Assembly: GCA_030432875.1 (NCBI GenBank)
Contig: JAUILP010000022.1
Location: 1-46,567 of the forward strand
Source of the DNA: Oligoflexia bacterium
GTDB lineage: Bacteria > Bdellovibrionota_B > Oligoflexia > Oligoflexales > JAGOVF01
DNA: 46,567 nucleotides
Reading direction: 5' to 3'
In this document: piece by piece, positions 33,695 through 41,509 of the stretch
Numbering within the stretch: the stretch's first letter is position 1
Layout of the letters: every line of letters begins with the position of its first letter
The notes under the pieces: model-generated
Seen by the model: the letters and a program-made list of their open reading frames with translations, nothing else
Database searches by the model: none
What the model was told of the DNA's origin: nothing
Made by a program: the position numbers and the translations under genes

Positions 33695-35020
33695 TCAGCT
33701 CTTTTTTCCAATTTTTGGATGAAACTCTTGATTAAAATTAAATAAATTTTGCTCAAAAGCATAACCGGTGTGATAAAAAAGCGGAAAGCGCATTTCCCAT
33801 TTTTTAAGAAATGGTGGTTTGGGGATCGGCAGATAAGCATAGGCAAAAGCGTAAAGCTCACCAGAAAGAGCCTCAGCTTTGTTCGTTACATCACCCTTTA
33901 GCTTTATAACGGGCTCGCCGGATTCATAAGCAAACATAGAATTTCCCTGAACGACTAGGGAGTCCTTAATCAATATGACCGTACCCCCAAGGCCCCCGCC
34001 CATGCCGCCGATATCGCCACCAAGCTGGGCAAAAGCTTCAGCGCCTATCCACGGAATGGTCGACGCTCCTACTTGCAAAGGATAAACTTTAACGCTGTAT
34101 TTTAACCCAACCTCACCTTGTACCCCGATGCGGGCTTTCATAGGTACGGGGCCGACAACAAAGCGAAAATCGATCGATTTATTTAGAGCTGTTTGATATC
34201 TATCGCTTAACGTAAATGGCTCTGTTTGGACAAGAGGTTTTGCCCAAACTCTTTTTCCATCGATAACTTCAACAGCAATTTCGGCAAAAGCACTACTTGT
34301 TCCCGGACTAGCTCCCTGTGCATATACGTGAGCGAGCTCTCCGTCCCATTTGCCCATTACCGCGGCACGCCACCTAACGCCTGCGGCGCCGCGCACCTCT
34401 AAAGGACTTGCTTTGAGCAATAGGTAAGGAAATAATCCTGTGTAAAATTTTTCTTTACTACCAATATCAAATCCCCAGGATTTGTCTAAAACAGCTTTAA
34501 GGCTCGCGGGCGTCCAAATTACGTTAGATTGAGATAGATCCGGAAGCTTAGGTAGCACGGGCCCAGGAGATCCCCCGCCGCCGGGGAGTCCGCCTCCACC
34601 GCCACCGGGAAGTCCACCTCCTGCCATGAACGCATTATCAGAATCCATCCCAAAAGAAAAATCATCCGCCAAAAATTCGCTCACATCTGGCTCCGCCCCC
34701 AAACACTGAACAATATCAGCCGGTGAAATTTCATCCTCATGAAAGGAGTATCCAATTGCATTAGCCTGATGCTCTAGAGCATTTAATTCAGCTTCAAGTT
34801 CGCCAATTGTTTTCTTAACAACAATTCCCGCGGGAGTGGAAAGACTGACCACCTGGTTAGGATCAATCGCTTTACCCGTATCATCCATAAAATTAAATGG
34901 TCTAAAGTCTTTTGCTGGTTTTGGCTTTAGCGATCCACAAGATTGATCTTGTTCTAACGCAAAAAGGTTGGGTATAAAAAATAACAACGACAAGCACATG
35001 ACTGTTCTGAAAAGTCTCAT
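33695..35020 (-). CDS. Exported protein with Gly/Pro-rich linker, unknown function
   Basis: 441 residues; signal peptide 1-21 (ends NLFA). The N-terminal domain (about 22-125) is helical and acidic. A Gly/Pro-rich linker at about 132-155 (GGGLPGGGGGGLPGG) separates it from a C-terminal domain with repeated amphipathic strands (RFVVGPVPMKARIGVQGEVG, IGAEAFAQLGGDIGG, ELYAFAYAYLPIP). That domain looks like a lipid-facing or barrel-like beta structure. No catalytic motif seen. No family recognised. Confidence 0.68.
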   Translation of the reverse strand: MRLFRTVMCLSLLFFIPNLFALEQDQSCGSLKPKPAKDFRPFNFMDDTGKAIDPNQVVSLSTPAGIVVKKTIGELEAELNALEHQANAIGYSFHEDEISPADIVQCLGAEPDVSEFLADDFSFGMDSDNAFMAGGGLPGGGGGGLPGGGGSPGPVLPKLPDLSQSNVIWTPASLKAVLDKSWGFDIGSKEKFYTGLFPYLLLKASPLEVRGAAGVRWRAAVMGKWDGELAHVYAQGASPGTSSAFAEIAVEVIDGKRVWAKPLVQTEPFTLSDRYQTALNKSIDFRFVVGPVPMKARIGVQGEVGLKYSVKVYPLQVGASTIPWIGAEAFAQLGGDIGGMGGGLGGTVILIKDSLVVQGNSMFAYESGEPVIKLKGDVTNKAEALSGELYAFAYAYLPIPKPPFLKKWEMRFPLFYHTGYAFEQNLFNFNQEFHPKIGKKS

Positions 35021-35196
35021 TCATCCTCCGTAATGTTAAAGATAGAGCTTCCATATTGCTCAAAAAAACTAGCCTAGCTAAAAGGACTGGTCTGCAGTGT
35101 TGCCACCTGTGCTCCACTGCTCATTTACTTCATGCAAACTTGCCTTGCTCGGCGTCACCTTACAAACCAGAACTTTTTGAAAGCTTAAAAAACTCG

Positions 35197-35688
35197 CTAA
35201 AAAAGAAACCTTGCTCCCACGGCGATATCCAAATCACCGGAAGTTTCCGGCACTAAATTCATTATAAATGCCCCTTCTGCAAAAACTTCGATGGGAACTG
35301 CCTTAAAACTATACAGTACACCTCCTGGAATTCTCATTCCTATCATGGTAGAATTTTTCTTATCGTGTCTTTCCCAACGCTCATAATCATGATTCATTAT
35401 GCGCATCCCTATACCGAAATAGGGATGGATAAACTCCTCATCAACTTTGATATAGTTATATTTCACCCAAAGATAATCCGTATGAAAAAAAACATACTCA
35501 CCACCATCACCCCAAGCGAGAGCTGCATCCACAGAATTTGTGGTATTTATATCAGCCTTCACGGATATTCCCGTTGGGTCAATGAGGACAACCCCAGCCC
35601 CAATTTTTGCGTAAACTGGATCATTTGACACAACTAAAAAAATAAAAACACAAATAAATCTTGCGAAAATAAAAACCTCAGCGAACAA
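35197..35688 (-). CDS. Small outer-membrane beta-barrel protein
   Basis: 163 residues. A hydrophobic leader (FIFARFICVFIFLVVSNDPV) leads to a mature region of alternating strands: GAGVVLIDPTGISVKADINT, YVFFHTDYLWVKYNYI, IHPYFGIGMRIM, GGVLYSFKAVPIEVFAEGAF, then LDIAVGARFLF. The terminal Phe and glycine turns fit an eight-stranded barrel of the BAPKO_0422/DUF3996-like kind. The only usable start is TTG 35688, two codons after a stop and without a ribosome binding site, so the true 5' end may be altered. Confidence 0.65.
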   Translation of the reverse strand: MFAEVFIFARFICVFIFLVVSNDPVYAKIGAGVVLIDPTGISVKADINTTNSVDAALAWGDGGEYVFFHTDYLWVKYNYIKVDEEFIHPYFGIGMRIMNHDYERWERHDKKNSTMIGMRIPGGVLYSFKAVPIEVFAEGAFIMNLVPETSGDLDIAVGARFLF

Positions 35689-35811
35689 AATTAGGGCACA
35701 AAATGCCTAAAAAAGATTAACCATTTTGATAGCAGACCAAACACATCTCCTATGACAATCCTAAGTTTATTAGCCTAGAATACCGATCATCTTTTAATAT
35801 TTCAGCCTACT

Positions 35812-35853
35812 AAAGAAAAGGGAGGGTAGAGAATCACCTATCTTCCGCTACCC
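35812..35853 (-). terminator. Terminator downstream of fadJ
   Basis: On the minus strand GGGTAG (35848-35853) pairs with CTACCC (35824-35829), followed by TCCCTTTTCTTT. It lies ten bases after the fadJ stop. Confidence 0.6.
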
Positions 35854-35862
35854 CACCAAGAT

Positions 35863-37995
35863 CTAAGTTATCGGCGCATTCTTTTCGGCAAGTTTCACTA
35901 GAGAGGCTGGCGGGCTAAAGCGAGGACCATATTTTTTTGTCAGGTCCTGAGCACGCACGACAAAATCCCTTGTACCATAATCATTGATAAACTGTAAAAC
36001 ACCGCCTTTAAATGGCGCAAAGCCCCAGCCAAAAATACTCCCGACATTGGCATCACCCGTATTAGTCACAACTTTTTCCTCATAACAACGAGCTGCCTCA
36101 ACCGCCTGAGCAAAAAGTATGCGGTCACGCATATCGATTTCACTCATGGGAGCTTTTTTGCTAGGGAAAACTTCTTTTAGTTTTGGCCAAAGAAATTTTT
36201 TTCCTTCCTTGGGATATTCATAAAGACCCGCTCCAGCTTTTTTTCCTTCGCGCTTAAATTCGTTCAGGAGTTTGAAAACAACCTCCATACCAGGTGATTC
36301 GGTGACTTTTTTGCCCTCAGCGAGAAGATCCTTTTTGGTGGTTTCAAATATCTCTGCCATCAACCTGAGACTCAGCTCATCAGCTAAAGCAAGAGGTCCT
36401 ACCGGCATACCCGCCATAAAAGACAAGGTCTCGATGCTAGCGGGATTTTCACCTTCTGCAAGTAAAGCCATGCCTTCCATAACGTAAGTTTGAAATACCC
36501 TCGATGTGTAAAATCCACGGCTATCATTGACAATGATCGGAATTTTATTGATTTGCTGGACATAATCGAATGATTTGGCCAAAGTTTCAGGCGAAGTTTT
36601 AGCACCCGTAATGATTTCTACGAGCTGCATTTTATCAACAGGAGAGAAAAAGTGCAGACCGATAAAATTTTCCGGATGAGGGTATTGCTCTGCAAGACCT
36701 GTAATTGGGAGCGTCGAGGTATTAGAGGCAAAGATTCCATCCTTTAGCATATGTTCGCTGGCTTCTTTTGTTACTTTTGCCTTAAGTTCACGCTTTTCAA
36801 AAACGGCTTCAACAATAAGATCACATCCCTCAAAGTCCTTAGCGTCTCCAGTAGGCTTGATGCGGCTTAGGATTTCTTCGGCTTTAGCTTCCGTCATTTT
36901 GCCTTTTTTAACCCGCTTAGCGAGAAGATTGCGGGAATAGTCCTTGCCCTTATCGGCTGATTCATTGGTAACATCTTTTAAGACAACGTCGATACCTGCT
37001 GATGCGCTAACATAAGCGATACCTGCACCCATCATACCGGCACCGATAACCCCAACTTTTTTTGCCGTGTATTTTGGCACAGAAGCTAAACGATATTTTC
37101 CCTTTTTAATATCGTTGAGCTGATACCACAAGGTATTGATCATATTGTGAGATTCTTTGCTGAGAACACATTTGGCAAAATAAGCGGATTCAATACGTAA
37201 AGCAGTATCAAAATCTACTCTCGTCCCCTCAAACAAGCATGCCATGATATATATCGGCGCAGGATAATTTCCCCAAGCTTTTTGATTGATCATTGATGGC
37301 CCGACTGCCCAAATATTCATCGCTTCACCGCTGACGGGATCACCCCCTGGCCACTGAAAATCCTTCTTATCCCAAGGCTGCTTAGGCGTTGGGTTTTTAC
37401 GAATCCACTTGCTCGCTTTTTCCATCATGTCTTCTTTGGTAGAGGCTAGCTCATGAATGATACCAAGTTCCTGTCCCTCAGTAGCCGAGAGTTTTCGCCC
37501 TTCAAACATTAATGGTGCCGCATTTTGAATACCGATAAGCCGAGCTAATCTCTGGGTTCCGCCTGCCCCGGGCAAAAGTCCGAGCATAACTTCGGGCAGG
37601 CCAAGCTTAAGTTTCTTTTCATCTAGGGCGATACGGTAATGACAAGCTAGAGCAAGTTCCAGTCCTCCCCCTAATGCCGTTCCATTTAATGCGGCAATGA
37701 CGGGACGTCCACAGGTTTCTAATTCTCGTAAAAATCCCTTAAATGTCTCCACGACCTCAAAGGCTTCTTTTTCATTTTTAATGGCGTAAATGGCATCGAT
37801 ATCTCCACCAACGACAAAATCATCCTTACCCGAAGTGATGATAACCCCTTCGATGTTGTCATCACTCTTTAGTTTTTTAATCAAAGATTCGAAGCCTTTA
37901 CGGCTCTCATCATTGATAACATTCGCGGTTCTTCCGGCTTGATCTATGGTGGCTATGAGAATATTTTCTTTATTCATTTCAAGTTTAATACTCAT
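35863..37995 (-). CDS. fadJ: 3-hydroxyacyl-CoA dehydrogenase / enoyl-CoA hydratase
   Basis: Multifunctional alpha subunit of fatty-acid beta-oxidation, 710 residues. Crotonase domain about 1-190: oxyanion and catalytic region NGTALGGGLELALA (Glu113) and GLPEVMLGLLPGAGGTQRL (Glu135). The NAD-binding dehydrogenase has VGVIGAGMMGAGIAY (314-328) and IGLHFFSPVDKMQLVEII, which carries the catalytic His. C-terminal 3HCDH domains follow. AAAGGACT precedes the start. It is the second gene after the thiolase on the same strand, 56 bases apart, and the pair forms the beta-oxidation complex. Closer to FadJ than FadB in length. Confidence 0.93.
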   Translation of the reverse strand: MSIKLEMNKENILIATIDQAGRTANVINDESRKGFESLIKKLKSDDNIEGVIITSGKDDFVVGGDIDAIYAIKNEKEAFEVVETFKGFLRELETCGRPVIAALNGTALGGGLELALACHYRIALDEKKLKLGLPEVMLGLLPGAGGTQRLARLIGIQNAAPLMFEGRKLSATEGQELGIIHELASTKEDMMEKASKWIRKNPTPKQPWDKKDFQWPGGDPVSGEAMNIWAVGPSMINQKAWGNYPAPIYIMACLFEGTRVDFDTALRIESAYFAKCVLSKESHNMINTLWYQLNDIKKGKYRLASVPKYTAKKVGVIGAGMMGAGIAYVSASAGIDVVLKDVTNESADKGKDYSRNLLAKRVKKGKMTEAKAEEILSRIKPTGDAKDFEGCDLIVEAVFEKRELKAKVTKEASEHMLKDGIFASNTSTLPITGLAEQYPHPENFIGLHFFSPVDKMQLVEIITGAKTSPETLAKSFDYVQQINKIPIIVNDSRGFYTSRVFQTYVMEGMALLAEGENPASIETLSFMAGMPVGPLALADELSLRLMAEIFETTKKDLLAEGKKVTESPGMEVVFKLLNEFKREGKKAGAGLYEYPKEGKKFLWPKLKEVFPSKKAPMSEIDMRDRILFAQAVEAARCYEEKVVTNTGDANVGSIFGWGFAPFKGGVLQFINDYGTRDFVVRAQDLTKKYGPRFSPPASLVKLAEKNAPIT

Positions 37996-38051
37996 ACAAA
38001 ACAGTCCTTTCAGGAATTGAATTGATAATTAAAGTGCAAAAATTTTATTTA

Positions 38052-39257
38052 TTATAAGCGCTCAATAATAGTGGCTATCCCCATACCTGCGCCAACACAA
38101 AGGGTTGCCAGACCATACCTTTTCTTAGTACGTTCAAGTTCATCAACCAAGGTATTGAGAATTACAGCTCCCGTAGCGCCCAGAGGATGCCCCATGGCGA
38201 TTGCCCCACCGTTAACATTGACTTTATTTTTATCAATATCTAAATCCTTGATAAATTTAAGGACGACAGCTGCAAAGGCTTCATTAACTTCAAATAAGTC
38301 AATATCAGAAATTTTGAGTCCCGCTTTTTTGCAGGCAAGCTGTGCCGAAGGCGTAGGGCCTGTCAGCATAATTGTTGGCTCAGAACCAATAACAGCAGTT
38401 GCGACAAAACGTGCTCTGGGAGTGAGATTCAGCTCTTTGCCAATTTTTTCATTACCGATCAGCATAAGAGCAGCCCCGTCGACAATACCTGAGGAATTGC
38501 CCGCATGGTGTACATGCTGAACACGCTCCACCATGGGATACTTACGGCGCGCGGTCGTATCAAAGCCATAGTCACCTGGTTTTTGAAACGAGGGATTTAG
38601 ACCCTTTAAACCCTCAAGGGAAGCATCGGGGCGTATGAGTTCATCCTGAGCAAGTAGCACCTCACCCATCATAGATTTAAGGGGCACAATCGATTTTTGG
38701 AAACGTTTTTCTTCCCATGCCATAACAGCTTTCTTATGAGACTGCACGGCAAAATTATCGACATCCTCACGGGTAAAGCCTTCCAAAGTCGCAACCAAAT
38801 CAGCAGAGACCCCTTGTGGTATAAAGCCCAGGTCATTGTTAAGAATTGGGTCTAAGTACCAGGCGCCTCCATCAGCTCCCATAGCGCAGCGTGACATACT
38901 CTCGACGCCACCACCCACAACTAAAGAGTCCTGACCGGACATAACTTTCATAGCCGCGCTATTGCAGGCCTCCAGTCCCGAAGCACAAAAACGGTTAATG
39001 GTCATTCCAGGGACATCTTGATTCCATCCCGCAGCAAGCGCAGAAACACGTGCAATATTAGCGCCTTGTTCCTGAACCTGGGTCACGCACCCGAGGAGAA
39101 CATCCGCGACTTTTTGAGTATCAAGTTTGTTTCTCTGCTCTAAAGCTTGGTAAAGAGGTTTAAGCAGATCCGTTGGTTTCACTTCATGGGCTTTGCCCCC
39201 TTTTTTTCCTTTACCGCGGGCTGTACGCACTGCATCATAAATAAAAGCATGTGACAT
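38052..39257 (-). CDS. fadA: Acetyl-CoA C-acyltransferase (thiolase)
   Basis: Start placed at ATG 39257: AGGAG abuts an in-frame ATG at 39263 with no spacer, but is six bases from 39257. 401 residues. Nucleophile Cys in NRFCASGLEACN (about residue 91), then NEAFA, GGAIAMGHPLGATGA (His) and CVGAGMGIATI (second Cys), so all thiolase catalytic residues are present. It acts with the fadJ product in the final thiolytic step of beta-oxidation. A 257-base spacer with a divergent sigma70 promoter lies upstream. Confidence 0.94.
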   Translation of the reverse strand: MSHAFIYDAVRTARGKGKKGGKAHEVKPTDLLKPLYQALEQRNKLDTQKVADVLLGCVTQVQEQGANIARVSALAAGWNQDVPGMTINRFCASGLEACNSAAMKVMSGQDSLVVGGGVESMSRCAMGADGGAWYLDPILNNDLGFIPQGVSADLVATLEGFTREDVDNFAVQSHKKAVMAWEEKRFQKSIVPLKSMMGEVLLAQDELIRPDASLEGLKGLNPSFQKPGDYGFDTTARRKYPMVERVQHVHHAGNSSGIVDGAALMLIGNEKIGKELNLTPRARFVATAVIGSEPTIMLTGPTPSAQLACKKAGLKISDIDLFEVNEAFAAVVLKFIKDLDIDKNKVNVNGGAIAMGHPLGATGAVILNTLVDELERTKKRYGLATLCVGAGMGIATIIERL

Positions 39258-39409
39258 AGACATCTCCTTACTGAATTGATTGGCAAATATTAAATTATTT
39301 CTTTAATAATAAGATACGATCATAAATAAAATTTAATAAAATTCCTAGCATTCATAAATTCCTATAGAAAATTTTCATTTAAAACCTGCTCAATTCCCCT
39401 GTAAAGCGC

Positions 39410-39438
39410 TTGACACCTAGGTTACAGTTGGATATGTT
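39410..39438 (+). promoter_or_regulatory. Sigma70-type promoter for the 39521 gene
   Basis: TTGACA (39410-39415), a 17-base spacer, then TATGTT (39433-39438). This is the best -35/-10 pair seen in the window. It gives a leader of about 75 bases before ATG 39521. Confidence 0.7.
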
Positions 39439-39520
39439 GTGCCCAATCGTATATTAAACTCCGTAGTCCGTCTAAGACAGGAAATGCCATAAACAAGGCA
39501 AATTTTTTTGGAGCAGCACC

Positions 39521-40087
39521 ATGATCAAACAAATTCATCATATCCTCATAGGTTCCCTCGTCGCCCTTTTCGTTAGTACCAATTTATATTTTTTGACTTC
39601 AACTGCTGTTGCCGCCCCTTTAAATAAAGCTATGTCAGCAATGCTCTATGCTGAAACCGCGCCCTGCGCTAGTCCGGTCACTAATCCAAGAGGAATAGAT
39701 CTCGGCAATCCCTGCAAGGTTTTTAGCGATGCGGCAACAAGATCTGAATTCGTGGGCGGAACGACATGGAGAACAAGAGCATACGGAAAAAATTGCGTGG
39801 TTATAACTGCGAACTCGCAGTGGAGTAGTGGGAATCAGTTGCTTTTATGCCGAGATAACCGAGTCAATAAGGTATGTGGATCAGCTGACAATCAGTGTGC
39901 TTGTGACGCAAGTAATCGTGATTATACTATTAGATGGTACAGCAGCGATCCCTCATGCTTAGCAAATCAGGCCACACTTAATGCTCGGCTCACTAATGCC
40001 GTCAAGTTTCTTTCCGACTGCACCCAAAATATTACCGTGGGCTCGCCCTGTAAGTACCTCGTTGATGAAATTTCATCGACTTATTAG
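39521..40087 (+). CDS. Small Cys-rich secreted protein
   Basis: 188 residues; GGAG lies upstream of ATG 39521. Signal peptide about 1-32 (ends STAVAA). The mature part has ten Cys, including CASPVTNPRGIDLGNPC, CGSADNQCACD and CTQNITVGSPC, so three to five disulfides are likely after export. Polar loops dominate (TIRWYSSDPS). No family recognised. It has its own strong promoter, suggesting substantial expression. Confidence 0.72.
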   Translation: MIKQIHHILIGSLVALFVSTNLYFLTSTAVAAPLNKAMSAMLYAETAPCASPVTNPRGIDLGNPCKVFSDAATRSEFVGGTTWRTRAYGKNCVVITANSQWSSGNQLLLCRDNRVNKVCGSADNQCACDASNRDYTIRWYSSDPSCLANQATLNARLTNAVKFLSDCTQNITVGSPCKYLVDEISSTY

Positions 40088-40248
40088 CAAAAGCATTTTT
40101 CAGAAACTGCTGGTTAACGTTTTCTTTTCTTACAGTCACCACCTTTTTCGTGTCCATTGGCTTAGCCTTTTACTTTGGCGTGATGTTGATCGTCGCCGAG
40201 AGGGCTTGGGGCCCTTCCCCACCGGCTCAGTTTAACCTCGAAAAATAG
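40065..40248 (+). pseudogene. Single-span small membrane protein, apparently frameshifted
   Basis: ATG 40065 opens MKFHRLISKSIFQKLLVNV. From about 40115 the +1 frame continues with TFSFLTVTTFFVSIGLAFYF and then MLIVAERAWGPSPPAQF, to TAG 40246-40248. Joined, these give a convincing protein of about 60 residues: basic N-terminus, one transmembrane helix, Pro-rich tail. The +1 frame alone has no start codon and the first frame loses the helix. This suggests a one-base indel near the T-rich run 40118-40130, a sequencing error, or programmed shifting. It overlaps the end of the upstream secreted-protein gene. Confidence 0.4.
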
Positions 40249-40518
40249 CGTTTTTGCACAAATTCACTAATAATAATGTTAGTAACCGACTAACGCACGG
40301 CCAATGATGTTTTCATCAGCGTCGACTTTATCGTGGAGTATGGACGTCCATCGATTACAGGTAGGATCTTTGGTGCTTGCAATATATAAATTCTATTTCT
40401 TTGGTATGAAACTGACTAAAAACAATGGTTACAATTCAGTGAAAACTAAGACCCTGCTTGATTAGGCTCTAAAATTAGCCTTATTAAAATAACTTTTTCC
40501 GCTAATATTCCTAACGCT
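40249..40518. other. Spacer carrying the second 120-bp repeat copy
   Basis: Besides the repeat (40250-40370), no coding or RNA feature is seen before the convergent Dickkopf-like gene. Confidence 0.4.
40250..40370. repeat. 120-bp dispersed repeat, copy B
   Basis: Partner of 21553-21670. Shares TTTTTGCA, TAATAATA, GTTTTC, AGCGTCGAC and TTATCGTGGAGTATGG in the same order. Reads VFISVDFIVEYGRPSI on the plus strand after a stop, without a start codon. Confidence 0.55.
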
Positions 40519-41067
40519 TCACTTTGCTTGTTGCTTGCTTTGGCAGACGCTTGCTACCCACAACTTCCATGATGGCGTACCTTTTGGTTGCGCACATATA
40601 GGATTTTCTCCCTTACACTGAAAATCATAGAGACAGTTTTCACCTATTTCTGCTCTTTGTCGGCATTTTTTGCTTTCTGATTTAGGCTTCATACTACGGA
40701 GGTCCTGATATCCACAGATTAAACCCTTGCCACATTCAATCGTTTCAGTACAGGGCGCATTTTCTAATTTTGCATCTCGACAAATTCCTGCTCCCATATC
40801 GCCTTCCAAATTATCCTTTTTTTCGCAGTATTGATTAAGGCCGCAATCCTCACTGGATTTGCCAATGACTGCTGTACAATCGATATTTGGGCTCTTAGGT
40901 TCTTTTGCTGGCTGCAGCAAGGAACTCTCTTGATCTAAGAGAAAATTATTTTCATGACTAGTATCGCTGCAGCCTACTACAATGACAAATAAAAAAATAA
41001 ACGACACAATAAAAGAAGAAGCGAAATAGAAACGACATTTTTTTGATGAAGAAGTCAGCATATCCAT
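40519..41067 (-). CDS. Dickkopf-like Cys-rich lipoprotein
   Basis: Start placed at ATG 41067, nine bases after AGGAGA; an upstream in-frame ATG at 41124 has no such site. 182 residues with lipobox VVGC (Cys33), then a short linker. The rest is built of Cys repeats such as CGLNQYCEKK, CTETIECGKGLICG, CLYDFQCKGENPIC. These follow the dickkopf/colipase-type spacing common in secreted lipoproteins of predatory and myxobacterial genomes. Disulfide-stabilised surface role inferred. No enzyme motif. Confidence 0.75.
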   Translation of the reverse strand: MDMLTSSSKKCRFYFASSFIVSFIFLFVIVVGCSDTSHENNFLLDQESSLLQPAKEPKSPNIDCTAVIGKSSEDCGLNQYCEKKDNLEGDMGAGICRDAKLENAPCTETIECGKGLICGYQDLRSMKPKSESKKCRQRAEIGENCLYDFQCKGENPICAQPKGTPSWKLWVASVCQSKQQAK

Positions 41068-41509
41068 CAACAAGTTTCTCCTAAAAATTAGTTTATAACC
41101 TTTTATTAAGGTTCTATTGCCCAAACCAAAATAAACTGAAATTGATGTGTCCCTGAGGGAACAGTATATTCACCACCTAAATATTACATCCTGAGGAATA
41201 AGCCAAACAATACGTTATTTTTTTGAGGGGAGTAAAAATGCGACTAATTATTTTAAAAAACCTTTGAAAGAACAATTTTTTTATAAAAAAAATACGAAAG
41301 TTTACCATGGTTAGGGAAGCTTACCCGTAAAACTTGCTTAGTCCCTTGATCTAAAAAGCGATTCTATTACCACATAAATACCCAATATTATTAATTATAG
41401 CTGCTATTTTAGCGGATGCATCGCCCGTAGGCATTTGTTTCCCGTTAACTTTAGGCTCTTTCAAGACGAAAGACTTCAAGAGCTAAACCAAAACATAGGG
41501 TATTAATTT
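41068..41509. other. Spacer before the FliG-like gene
   Basis: No gene is supported. An 8-codon frame (ATG 41238, peptide MRLIILKNL) has a strong GAGGGGAG upstream and ends at a TGA. No hairpin or attenuator could be recognised with it. Confidence 0.35.

Noticed and set aside
39981..40235. An 84-residue frame overlapping the secreted-protein gene
   Set aside because: Its second half is Arg/His-rich and unlike a protein; the +1 frame is the plausible coding one, so it is treated as the frameshifted membrane protein.
41238..41267. Leader peptide MRLIILKNL with a strong Shine-Dalgarno
   Set aside because: Only about nine codons, no associated attenuator hairpin and 240 bases from the next gene; not called as a gene.
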